DNA of 64,000 nucleotides, taken from positions 62,001 to 126,000 of the forward strand of contig NZ_SSNW01000002.1 in assembly GCF_004801315.1 (NCBI RefSeq). Reading direction: 5' to 3'. This document shows positions 54,469 through 64,000 of this stretch, piece after piece (positions within the stretch are counted from its first letter, which is position 1; the number at the start of each line of letters is the position of its first letter). The notes under the pieces are model-generated. The model did not search any database. It was not told the DNA's origin and saw nothing but the letters and a program-made list of their open reading frames with translations. The stretch is from Deinococcus sp. Arct2-2. GTDB lineage: Bacteria; Deinococcota; Deinococci; Deinococcales; Deinococcaceae. The position numbers were made by a program, and so were the translations under genes.

Positions 54469-54525
54469 TCGCGTATGAGGAGCCGGGCGCGTATCATGAG
54501 GACAGTTCTGAGGAGGAAAGCAGGA

Positions 54526-56019
54526 GTGACGACCCCCAAACGGCAGGCCAACAACCGGTTGTCAAAGCTCCCCCCTTCCCTTCCGCAGGAAGTTCGGCGC
54601 ATTGATGAAGCCAACGTCGGTCGGCTCGGACTGATCAGCATTCAGGAGCGCATTCCCGAAAGCTTTACTTCTTGGACGGTGGATTTTGAGGTGGATGGCC
54701 GCCCCGCCCGCCTGAGTTGCGACGCGGTGCCCAAGTACGGCGGCGTGCCACACGGCCTAGACGGCGATGTGGCCACGGCCCTGATGGATTTGTATGTGGA
54801 GAGTGGCTGCCCCGAAGACGGCGTGCTGCACACCACGGCGTATCAAATTCTTAAACGGGCTGGATTGGGCGATTCGGGCCGCTACTACCAGAATCTACGC
54901 CAAACTTTGTTTCGGCTCAGAACTGCCACCTACAGTGCATCTGAAGCGTGGCGAGACCATCGGCAGCGGAAGTGGACAACCGTCACCTTCAATTACATAG
55001 AGGCGCTGGAATTTACCAGCCCAGACGGCGAACTGGGCCTCAGCCGCACCAGTACGCTTAAACTGCGCTTGGCCGAATCCATCGTGCGGTCTATTCGGGC
55101 GCAGTACACCAAGCCGCTCGACCTAGAATTCCTGACCAGTTTGGATCGCCCGCTGACCCGCGCTCTGTACCGCTTGCTGGACGCCCGCCGTTACCCGCCA
55201 GAAGACCCGCGTGAACGGTTGCCGTCCTACACGGTCAATTTGATCGCTTGGGCTGACGCCTGCAAAATTGTAGATCAGCGCAGCAACAAAATTCGGGCGA
55301 CGTTACAGGGCGCACACGAAGAATTGATCGAGCGCGGCTATTTGGCCGACGTTGCCTACGATGGGCGCGGGCAAAAGCAGGAAATCACCTACCTGTTTGC
55401 CGATACTGGCCCGGAACCCGAACCGTTGACACCGCCTTCTGCCCTCCTGCAAGACCTCCTGAATTACCGCGTGGCGTTGTCAGTATCCGAACGTCTGCTG
55501 CATGAATACGGCGATGAACACGTCGCCGCACGCTTAGCCCGTTTTCAGCGCTTGCTGGAGCAGGGTTACAAGGCCCGCAACGCATCTGCCCTGCTCGTAG
55601 ACGTGATTCGGGATACGGAGGGCAAATACGAAGAGAAGACGGTTGAGGCGGTGGTGGTCAAAGCCAATTCGCGTGCCCGCCCCGGCAATCGGCCCAGTAG
55701 CAGCAATCGGCCCAATAGTCTGCCCAGCGACCCAGCGCCGCTGCTGCTGCCTGTGGCCGAAGAAGACCCCAGCCAGAATGCTTCTCTGGAAGAACGGGTA
55801 GACGCAGCCATGAAAACAGTTCAGTTTTTATTGCGTGAACGCTTGAGTGTGACTGAATATGCCCGCCTCAGAATGCATCTGATCATTGGGCACCCTGAAC
55901 CCCAACAGTTGGGGCGCCGCGCCCTAAAAGCTAAGATGGAAGGCCAATTGGACGCCTTGGCAACAGAGTTGTTGACCCTCTTAGATCAAGAGACTTCTGC
56001 TATTGAAAGTCAGCCGTAA
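54526..56019 (+). CDS. Replication initiator protein (RepA-type)
   Basis: A 497-residue protein with the features of a plasmid/secondary-replicon initiator. It has a winged-helix region with FTSWTVDFEVDGRP, a second DNA-binding part RTATYSASEAWRD ... RSNKIRATLQGAHEELIERGYL, and a C-terminal acidic and Ser/Asn-rich linker. The GTG at 54526 has GAGGAGG 9 nt upstream; the frame is open to 54475, inside the control region. It directly follows the iterons, which it should bind to open the origin. No parAB genes follow in the window. Confidence 0.88.
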   Translation: MTTPKRQANNRLSKLPPSLPQEVRRIDEANVGRLGLISIQERIPESFTSWTVDFEVDGRPARLSCDAVPKYGGVPHGLDGDVATALMDLYVESGCPEDGVLHTTAYQILKRAGLGDSGRYYQNLRQTLFRLRTATYSASEAWRDHRQRKWTTVTFNYIEALEFTSPDGELGLSRTSTLKLRLAESIVRSIRAQYTKPLDLEFLTSLDRPLTRALYRLLDARRYPPEDPRERLPSYTVNLIAWADACKIVDQRSNKIRATLQGAHEELIERGYLADVAYDGRGQKQEITYLFADTGPEPEPLTPPSALLQDLLNYRVALSVSERLLHEYGDEHVAARLARFQRLLEQGYKARNASALLVDVIRDTEGKYEEKTVEAVVVKANSRARPGNRPSSSNRPNSLPSDPAPLLLPVAEEDPSQNASLEERVDAAMKTVQFLLRERLSVTEYARLRMHLIIGHPEPQQLGRRALKAKMEGQLDALATELLTLLDQETSAIESQP

Positions 56020-56267
56020 GGTGTTGTTTAGGTGCAGCGCCTCTCTTTCACCTCTTCCGGAACGCATACTCTTGTCATATTATCTTGGCTGTTCTAGGCC
56101 GTTTCTATGTGGCAACTGACCTCTAATTAATTTCGAGGTGATTTAGCCAACCTAAAGGTCATAGACCAAAGTGTCTGTGCGGTTCATCATGGATACATCG
56201 TGGCTGATGTGTCAAGCAATGCCCACTCCATTTTTTATGCCGAGACGCAAGAGCGGCCAAAAGATGT

Positions 56268-57572
56268 GTGGCATTCGTGACGGCGGAAGACTGGGCCACA
56301 ACTGTTATTAGGCTCTGTTTGGGGGGTGACGCTTTGCTGGGGATTGCGCTGGCGGCCTTTGCGCCAAGATTGCGGCCCGGCGCACCCGACCAAGTGACGC
56401 GGATGGTGCGCCTGACTGCGTTGGTGGCGGCATTGTGGGCGGCTTGTTTGGCACTGGCTTGGCCGCCCTCTGTGCCCTTCTACCAACTGGCGGCGGCCAT
56501 AAGCGGGTTCGTGGCGTTGGTGTTGGTGCTGGTACTGGTGCGGCTGTTATTGCGCTTGCCGCCTGTCCTGACCGCCGAAGAATCGGTGCGAGACTTGCTG
56601 ACCGGTGCCCTGAGCCGCTCTGGTCTGATTCAGGGTTACCGGCAGTTGCCCAGCACTACACCTGTGTCGGTGGCGCTAATCGACGTGAACGGCCTCAAGC
56701 TGATGAACGACGTGCAGGGCCACAACACGGGCGACCTGTTCCTGCACAGCATCGCTCAGGCGCTTATGTCGGCCTTACCTGCGGGCAGCCTGATCGGGCG
56801 TTGGGGCGGTGACGAATTCGTGACCCTCACGCCGTACACGTCGTCTGAAATTGTCATGGATACCTTGAAAGCGGCGTTGCGGGATACGCCGGGAGCGCGA
56901 CCCGGACTTCCTGCGTTTGCGTTTGGGGTAACCGAAACCCACACGCCCGAACCGCTGGAACGGTCTATTGCGGTGGCCGATGAGCGCATGTACACCTTCA
57001 AGCAGCGGCAGCGCGAGGTACAGGTCATGCAGGGCAGCGGCGTGGGGCCAGAGTCGCTGGACGAATTTGCCCGCCAACTCGATCTCCTTTCTACGCCAGA
57101 CGAATTGCTCCCGCTGGGGCTGTCCTTGTCGCTGCAGTTCGTGGGCTTTGAGGCCGCCGCCTATTACGGACGGATAGACGGGAGCTTCCGGCTGCTGAAT
57201 TTCTCTGGGTCTTCTGAGTTGCGCGACCTGCACGGCCAATTGCAGACCCATCTGAACAACGGACAGGGTACGACGGGCGAGGCGGTCACCACCCGGCAAA
57301 CCACATGGAGCGCCGACTACCAGAACGATCCGCGCAGCGTGCCCGAATGGAGAGAGGCGGGGCTGAAAAGTGTGCTGACCACGCCGGTTTACGATGCTAC
57401 GCGCTTAGTCGGGGTGCTGTGCCTGACCAGTTTCAACACTTGGCACGCCGTCACGCCGCAGCGCCGGTATTTGCTGGAACGATTGGCGCAGCGCATCGGC
57501 TACTCGCTAGAGCGCACCAGAATGCACGACTCCGACCCGTGGCATCCTTCCGAGGAGCGTGGGCAGACCTGA
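56268..57572 (+). CDS. Membrane GGDEF-GAF diguanylate cyclase
   Basis: A 434-residue protein with three to four hydrophobic segments in the first 95 residues, then GGDEF (about 105-260; LLTGALSRSGLIQ and GRWGGDEFVTL) and a GAF-like domain (about 270-425, including VLTTPVYDATRLVGVLCLTSF). GAF after GGDEF is the reverse of the usual order. An RxxD inhibitory site is absent (PAGS). The start codon is GTG at 56268, or GTG at 56277; no strong ribosome site is seen. It is convergent with the response regulator gene. Confidence 0.85.
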   Translation: MAFVTAEDWATTVIRLCLGGDALLGIALAAFAPRLRPGAPDQVTRMVRLTALVAALWAACLALAWPPSVPFYQLAAAISGFVALVLVLVLVRLLLRLPPVLTAEESVRDLLTGALSRSGLIQGYRQLPSTTPVSVALIDVNGLKLMNDVQGHNTGDLFLHSIAQALMSALPAGSLIGRWGGDEFVTLTPYTSSEIVMDTLKAALRDTPGARPGLPAFAFGVTETHTPEPLERSIAVADERMYTFKQRQREVQVMQGSGVGPESLDEFARQLDLLSTPDELLPLGLSLSLQFVGFEAAAYYGRIDGSFRLLNFSGSSELRDLHGQLQTHLNNGQGTTGEAVTTRQTTWSADYQNDPRSVPEWREAGLKSVLTTPVYDATRLVGVLCLTSFNTWHAVTPQRRYLLERLAQRIGYSLERTRMHDSDPWHPSEERGQT

Positions 57573-57600
57573 AATTGGTAGAGGCTGAGGTTGGTGAGGG

Positions 57601-58266
57601 CTAGAGCAGCCCGCGCCGCAACGCCTTCACTGCGGCTTGGGTGCGGTCGGCGGCCTGAAGTTTCACCAGCAAATCCTGTACATGCAGCTTCACGGTACTC
57701 ACGCTGACGCCGAGGCGCAGGGCGATGTCTTTGTTGGCCAACCCATCGGCAATCAACCTCAGCACGTCCATTTCGCGGGCGGTTAAGGGCGAGGCGGTAT
57801 CGGGGGCGCGGATGCCGCCCAGCACATGGTGGGCCACTTGCGGGTCAAGGTAGGCGCTTCCGGCGGCGGCGGCACGAATCGCCAGCAGCAGCAAATCAGA
57901 TTGGGCGCTTTTGAGGCAGTAGGCATCGGCTCCGCCTGCCAGCGCCGCGAACACTTCGTCGCGCAGATCGTGGGCGGTCAGCATCACCACGCGCACGGCG
58001 GGCCAGGCCCGCTTAATTTCGGCGCAGGTCTGAATGCCGTCTATGCCGGGTAGACCGATATCTACTACCGCCACATCCACCTCATGCCGCACCAACACTT
58101 CTAGCGCTTCTTCGCCGCTGCGGGCCTCGGCAGTGACGCGCAAATCAGGTTCCAGATTGATGGCCGCCCGCAGCCCATCGCGGGTAAAAGCGTGATCCTC
58201 GACCAGCAAAATCCGGGTGTGTGGTGCGGCAGGCTGTGATGGGGCAGATTGTGAGGGAACAGTCAT
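57601..58266 (-). CDS. NarL/FixJ-type response regulator
   Basis: A 221-residue regulator: receiver domain about 18-135 with acidic pocket VEDH and phospho-acceptor Asp69 in VAVVDIGLPG, the Thr in MLTAHD and Lys in CLKSA. A LuxR-type helix-turn-helix covers about 155-215 (LTAREMDVLRLIADGLANKDIALRLGVSVSTVKLHV). Its ATG overlaps the kinase stop, so the two form a pair. The phosphorylated protein would be a transcription activator. The target is unknown; it lies 1.8 kb from kdpA. Confidence 0.92.
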   Translation of the reverse strand: MTVPSQSAPSQPAAPHTRILLVEDHAFTRDGLRAAINLEPDLRVTAEARSGEEALEVLVRHEVDVAVVDIGLPGIDGIQTCAEIKRAWPAVRVVMLTAHDLRDEVFAALAGGADAYCLKSAQSDLLLLAIRAAAAGSAYLDPQVAHHVLGGIRAPDTASPLTAREMDVLRLIADGLANKDIALRLGVSVSTVKLHVQDLLVKLQAADRTQAAVKALRRGLL

Positions 58267-59945
58267 GGGCGCTCCGGTGGAGTGGTGGGGGGCAGTTCGC
58301 GGGGCAAAATCAGGCTAAACGTGCTTTGGGCGCGGGCGGTACGGGCGTAGGTCACGTTGCCGCCGTGTGCCTGCGCGATTCGGCGCGTGAGGTACAACCC
58401 CAGCCCTGTGCCGCTGCCTGCGCCGCCTCCCCGGAACCGTTGAAACAAGGTCGGAATACGGCTGGCGCTGACGCCGGGGCCGTCGTCCTGCACGGTCAGA
58501 ATGGCTTCGTCGGCGTCGACGCTGAGGGTCACGCGCACTGTGCCACCGGGCGGGCTGAATTTGACGGCATTGTCGATCAGATTTTGCACCGCGCGGCGCA
58601 GATCGTGGGGACGGCCCTGGACCCGCACGCCGCTGAGATGCGGTTCCAGCGTGATGCTGCGGGCCTCGGCCCTCGCCTGAAGCTGAGACAAGACGCCCAC
58701 GGTGACGTCCCGCAGATTCACGTCGCTGGGCGGGTCCTCGGGTTCGCCGCCCTCCACTTTGGCCACCGCCAACAACTGATCGGCCAACGCCAGCAGGGTG
58801 GCATTGGCCTCCAGCCCATTGTGCAGCGTGGCACGGTAAGCGTCGGGCAAGGGGCCGTAAGCGCCGCGCAGAGCGGTTTCCATGCTCATGGCGTTGGCCA
58901 TCAGGGGCGTTCTCAGATCGTGCGAAAACGCGTAGACCAGATCGCGCAACACTTCACCACGTTCGGTCAATTGAGCGCGTTGCAGCCGCAGTTCGTCCAG
59001 CAGTCCGGTGCGGTCTAAAAGGGGCTGAAGCGTGCCCACGGCCTGCGCGATTTCTCCGGGTGGCGCGGTAGGCCGTTCTATCAGCACCAGCAGGTCTCCC
59101 CCACCCTCGGCGGCAGGGCGGCGAGACAGTCGGGCCAAGACCAGATCGCCGCCGTTTGCAGCCCACACCTCTGACCCCACACCGGGCGGACGGGTCAGGA
59201 CTTCGAGGGGCAGCCGGGTATTCAGGCGCGGAGGCTGCTGCTTATGGGGCTTGCCTTCCGTCTCAGCCGCCGTGCTGATGCTGCGGGTATACGGTTCGCG
59301 CAACATGGCCCGGTCTACTGCGCCAATTTCCACACTCCGCGCTCCGGTCAGGGTTTGCAAGGCTGCCGCCGCACGGGTCACGAATTCGGCCTCGCCCAGC
59401 GGGCCACTTACGCTCTCTACCAAGGCCCGCAGGCTGCGCTCGAAGGTCAGGCGGCGCTCTTCTTCCGCCAAGCGTGCGGCGCGGGCATTGGCTTCGCGGG
59501 CACGCAGGGTCAGCAGGCCCACCAGCAGCACGGTCAGAATGCTCACGGTGCGGTTCACGGCGTCAAAGGTGGTGATGCCGTCGCGCCCAGCGTTCAGCAC
59601 GCCCGCGAGCAGATTGGCTCCGACGCTACAGGCCAGCAGCGCCAGCGTGGTGCGCTGCGAGGCTCCCAGCGCGGCCAGCGCCACCGGCGCACTCAGCAGC
59701 GTTCCCAGTACCCACTGGGCAGGCGTCAGGATGTCGGCGGCCGTAATCAGGCCCAACAGTGTCCATGCCAGCGCCGCTGCCGTGCGTTCTCCGGGCACGG
59801 CAAACCGGACGGGCAGGGCCGAATTCACGCTGTCCATTCTAGGGCTTGTGGGCCACACGGAATCTTGAGGGGTCAGGGGCGCGGCTTCTGAAATAAAAGC
59901 TTGCTCAGGTTGTGGGGGTTCGGGCAGCAAGGGTCTCCCTTTCAC
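58263..59945 (-). CDS. Membrane sensor histidine kinase
   Basis: A protein of up to 560 residues: a Pro-rich N-terminus, five or so hydrophobic segments (about 45-150), a GAF-like region (about 170-300), and a HisKA-type kinase core with H box FSHDLRTPLMANAMSME, N box NLIDNAVKFSP, D box VQDDGPGV and G box GTGLGLYLTRR. It phosphorylates the NarL-type regulator. HisKA kinases usually pair with OmpR-type regulators, while NarL types usually go with HisKA_3, so the pair is unusual. The start is uncertain: GTG at 59945 or ATG at 59836 fit equally. Confidence 0.85.
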   Translation of the reverse strand: MKGRPLLPEPPQPEQAFISEAAPLTPQDSVWPTSPRMDSVNSALPVRFAVPGERTAAALAWTLLGLITAADILTPAQWVLGTLLSAPVALAALGASQRTTLALLACSVGANLLAGVLNAGRDGITTFDAVNRTVSILTVLLVGLLTLRAREANARAARLAEEERRLTFERSLRALVESVSGPLGEAEFVTRAAAALQTLTGARSVEIGAVDRAMLREPYTRSISTAAETEGKPHKQQPPRLNTRLPLEVLTRPPGVGSEVWAANGGDLVLARLSRRPAAEGGGDLLVLIERPTAPPGEIAQAVGTLQPLLDRTGLLDELRLQRAQLTERGEVLRDLVYAFSHDLRTPLMANAMSMETALRGAYGPLPDAYRATLHNGLEANATLLALADQLLAVAKVEGGEPEDPPSDVNLRDVTVGVLSQLQARAEARSITLEPHLSGVRVQGRPHDLRRAVQNLIDNAVKFSPPGGTVRVTLSVDADEAILTVQDDGPGVSASRIPTLFQRFRGGGAGSGTGLGLYLTRRIAQAHGGNVTYARTARAQSTFSLILPRELPPTTPPERP

Positions 59946-60052
59946 TGCCCCACCCTAGAGCGGGCGCGGGCCGGGCGAATTGGCCAAGTGGCCCACGCGG
60001 ATAGCCAAAAGCAGAGTGCCGCGCCGCCCAGCCGGAGCCGAGGATGCCTCCT

Positions 60053-60133
60053 ATGGATGTGTTCTTGTTGCTGCTCGTGGTGGCCCTCGTCGTTTATTTG
60101 CTCTACGCCCTCATCCGTGCCGAGAGGTTTTAG
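60053..60133 (+). CDS. kdpF: KdpF-like peptide 1
   Basis: A 26-residue single-helix peptide: MDVF, a run of Leu/Val, then LYALIRAERF. KdpF peptides are about 29 residues with a membrane helix and a C-terminal xRPExF-like tail, and this fits. It is too short for usual gene callers. GAGGA is 8 nt before the ATG at 60053; an ATG at 60044 in frame would add three residues. KdpF stabilises the KdpABC potassium pump. It is 2 bp before the next peptide gene. Confidence 0.75.
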   Translation: MDVFLLLLVVALVVYLLYALIRAERF

Positions 60134-60135
60134 CG

Positions 60136-60219
60136 GTGGGCATCTTGCTTGGCTTCCTGATTTTGCTGGCCCTCTTTGGTGTGGTAGCCGCCGCCCTCGC
60201 GCTGCCAGAGAAGCTCTGA
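60136..60219 (+). CDS. kdpF: KdpF-like peptide 2
   Basis: A 27-residue peptide from a GTG start: MGILLGFLILLALFGVVAA and the tail ALALPEKL. One hydrophobic helix with a Pro-Glu tail is again KdpF-like. It ends 1 bp before the kdpA ATG, so it is translated with it. The two peptides are in different frames and not near-identical (tails ALIRAERF and ALALPEKL), suggesting an old duplication or separate roles. Confidence 0.65.
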   Translation: MGILLGFLILLALFGVVAAALALPEKL

Positions 60220-60220
60220 A

Positions 60221-61902
60221 ATGGACATCTTTTTAACCTACGCGCTGGCCTTCGCGCTGGCCCTTCCGCTGGGCATCCTGATTGCCCGGCTGTTCTCTGC
60301 CCCTGCTTCCCGTTTTACTTCCGGCTTGCTGCGCCTGACCGGGGTAGACGCCACTCGCCCCATGAACTGGCGGCAATACGGCGCGGCCTTACTGGGAACC
60401 AACGTCCTGATCGGTGTGGCTGCCTTCCTCCTTTACAGCCTGCAAGGTGGCCTGCCCCTCAACCCCGACGGCATTCCCAACCTGCGCTGGGATACAGCAC
60501 TCCATACCGCTGCCAGCTTTATTACCAACACCAACCAACAGCATTACAGCGGGCAGAACAGCCTCAGCTACCTGTCGCAGCTGGTGGGAATTACAGCCCT
60601 GCAATTTATTACTCCGGCGGTGGGCATGGCTGCCCTGTTTGCCGTGCTGCGCGGCCTTCGGGGTGAAACCAACGTCGGCAACTACTTTTTGGATGTGACG
60701 CGGGCCATCGGGCTGCTGATTCCGGCGTCGTTCGTGCTGGCCTTACTCCTGACTTCTCAGGGCGTCCCCAGCACTTTCAGCGGCGCGAAAACAGCCACAT
60801 TGATTGAGGCTCAAACGGTGGAAGGTCAGGCCGTAACCACCCAGACCATTCCTGTTGGGCCAGTGGCCGCAATGGTGGCGATTAAGCAACTGGGCACCAA
60901 CGGCGGCGGCTGGTACGGCCCCAACAGCGCCGTGCCGCTGGAGAACCCCACGCCGCTTAGCAATCTCTTCCAGAGCGTGTCTATCATCTTGTTCCCGGTG
61001 GCGTTGGTCTGCGCAGCTGGCCTCTTTCTGCGCCGCCGCCGCTTTGGCGTGGCCCTGATCGCAGTCATGAGTGTGATGTCGGCGGCCCTGACCCTCGGCG
61101 CGGTGCTGAGTGAGCGGCAGCCCAACGCGGCCCTGTCTGGACTGGCAGCGGCGAGCGGCAATATGGAAGGCAAAGAAGTGCGCTTCGGCACCGACGCCAC
61201 CGCGCTGTGGGGAGCCATCACCACCCAAACCAGCAACGGTAGCGTCAACGGGATGCTGGATAGCTTCAACCCGTTGGGCGGCTTGGTGCCGCAACTGGGG
61301 ATGTTCCTCAACGACGTGTACGGCGGCATCGGCGTAGGCCTGATCAACATGCTCGTGTTCGTGATCTTGACCGTCTTCATCGCGGGCCTGATGGTGGGCC
61401 GCACGCCCGAACTGTTTGGCCGCAAGATCGAAACCCGCGAAATCAAAATCGCTTCGCTGGTTATTCTGCTTCAACCCTTGCTGGTGCTGGGATTTACGGC
61501 GGCAACGGTGGCCCTGCCCAGCATCACCGCCAATTCCAACCCCGGTTTTCACGGCTTGTCGCAGGTGCTGTACGAGTACAACAGCGCCTACGCCAACAAC
61601 GGCAGCGGCTTCGAGGGGCTGGGCGACAACACACCTTGGTGGAATGTGACCTGCGCGGTGGTGCTGATTCTGGCCCGTTTCCTGCCCATTTTGGGGCCAC
61701 TCGCCATCGCCGGATACCTGGCCCAAAAGAAGGCCGCGCCCGAAACGAGCGGCACCCTGCGGGTGGATACGCCCGTGTTTGCCGGAATGCTGCTGAGCGT
61801 GATGCTGCTGCTGCAACTGCTGAACTTTGCGCCTGCGCTGGTGCTGGGGCCGGTGGCCGAACAACTGACTCTGTCTTCTCCTGTCAACACTGGAGCCACC
61901 AA

Positions 61903-61906
<4 letters not shown>
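60221..61906 (+). CDS. kdpA: Potassium-transporting ATPase subunit A
   Basis: A 561-residue membrane protein with about 10-12 hydrophobic segments. Four selectivity-filter-like loops are expected; [18 protein letters not shown] and [19 protein letters not shown] are recognisable. It forms the K+ channel-like half of the high-affinity Kdp pump, fed by ATP hydrolysis in KdpB. Its stop overlaps the kdpB start (ATGA). In many bacteria kdp is induced by low K+ through KdpDE; here a different two-component pair lies divergently upstream. Confidence 0.96.
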
Positions 61907-63972
<2,066 letters not shown>

Positions 63973-64000
63973 GCCGCTCTGATTGCCGAGCAGCAGAGAG

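Larger units (their letters stand above)
53331..54525. other. Non-coding origin region
   Basis: This 1.2-kb gap has no gene. From left to right it holds about 600 bp of mixed sequence with nothing recognisable (53331-53940), an AT-rich tract (about 53990-54065), a 24-base segment at 54090-54113 that also occurs near 866-889, then the iteron array (54119-54468) directly before the initiator gene. No clear DnaA box (TTATCCACA) was found. Confidence 0.75.

Noticed and set aside
59980..60219. 79-codon frame ending before kdpA
   Set aside because: Only its last 27 codons, from the GTG at 60136, look real (KdpF-like); the earlier part overlaps the first peptide in another frame.

Overview
The window is GC-rich, densely coding bacterial DNA with many GTG and TTG starts and strong GGAGG ribosome sites. 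The gene set fits a Deinococcus-like organism: a four-gene pseudopilin operon, PRC-barrel/DUF2382 stress proteins, several c-di-GMP proteins, AnmK/NagZ, and an iteron-driven replication initiator. The genus is an inference from gene content. Iterons beside a rep gene (53.9-56.0 kb) imply that the window lies on a plasmid, megaplasmid or second chromosome and includes that replicon's origin.

Layout. 0-0.5 kb is the tail of an AI-2E family transporter. 0.5-1.36 kb is non-coding, with palindromic repeats and a small inverted-repeat element. 1.36-4.4 kb is an operon of four overlapping pseudopilin genes. 4.7-8.8 kb holds an MFS exporter, an MBL hydrolase, a HAD phosphatase and a lipocalin-sized unknown. 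8.8-17.1 kb, all minus strand, is an amino-sugar and cell-wall-recycling region: RpiR regulator, sugar-binding protein, two permeases, NagZ, transaldolase and AnmK. 17.1-20.2 kb is a class III aminotransferase plus methylmalonate-semialdehyde dehydrogenase. 20.5-24.4 kb has an azoreductase and a GH38 alpha-mannosidase. 24.3-26.8 kb is a TPR-GGDEF-EAL gene split by a frameshift. 26.98-28.30 kb is an IS982-family element with perfect 22-bp ends that also encloses a ribbon-helix-helix-like gene. 28.3-31.0 kb is a thiolase and a fused CoA-transferase. 31.4-33.9 kb is a GAF/PAS/GGDEF protein.

33.9-44.5 kb is a polyol utilisation island: a LacI regulator divergent from a binding protein and two permeases, followed by a mannitol-type dehydrogenase, an SDR, a zinc-type dehydrogenase and an FGGY kinase. 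Two matching palindromes in the divergent spacer are likely LacI operators. Neither ABC system has its own ATPase here, so a shared MsmK/MalK-type ATPase elsewhere is implied. 44.5-53.3 kb has a small membrane protein, a cNMP-binding flavoprotein, a large PAS/GAF/GGDEF/EAL protein, two DUF2382 proteins and an unknown protein. 53.3-56.0 kb is the origin: an AT-rich tract, nine iterons spaced mostly 32-34 bp, then rep. 56.3-57.6 kb is a membrane GGDEF-GAF protein. 57.6-59.9 kb is a two-component system of unusual pairing, divergent from the kdp potassium pump operon (60.0 kb to the window end), which starts with two tiny KdpF-like peptides before kdpA and kdpB; kdpC lies beyond the edge.
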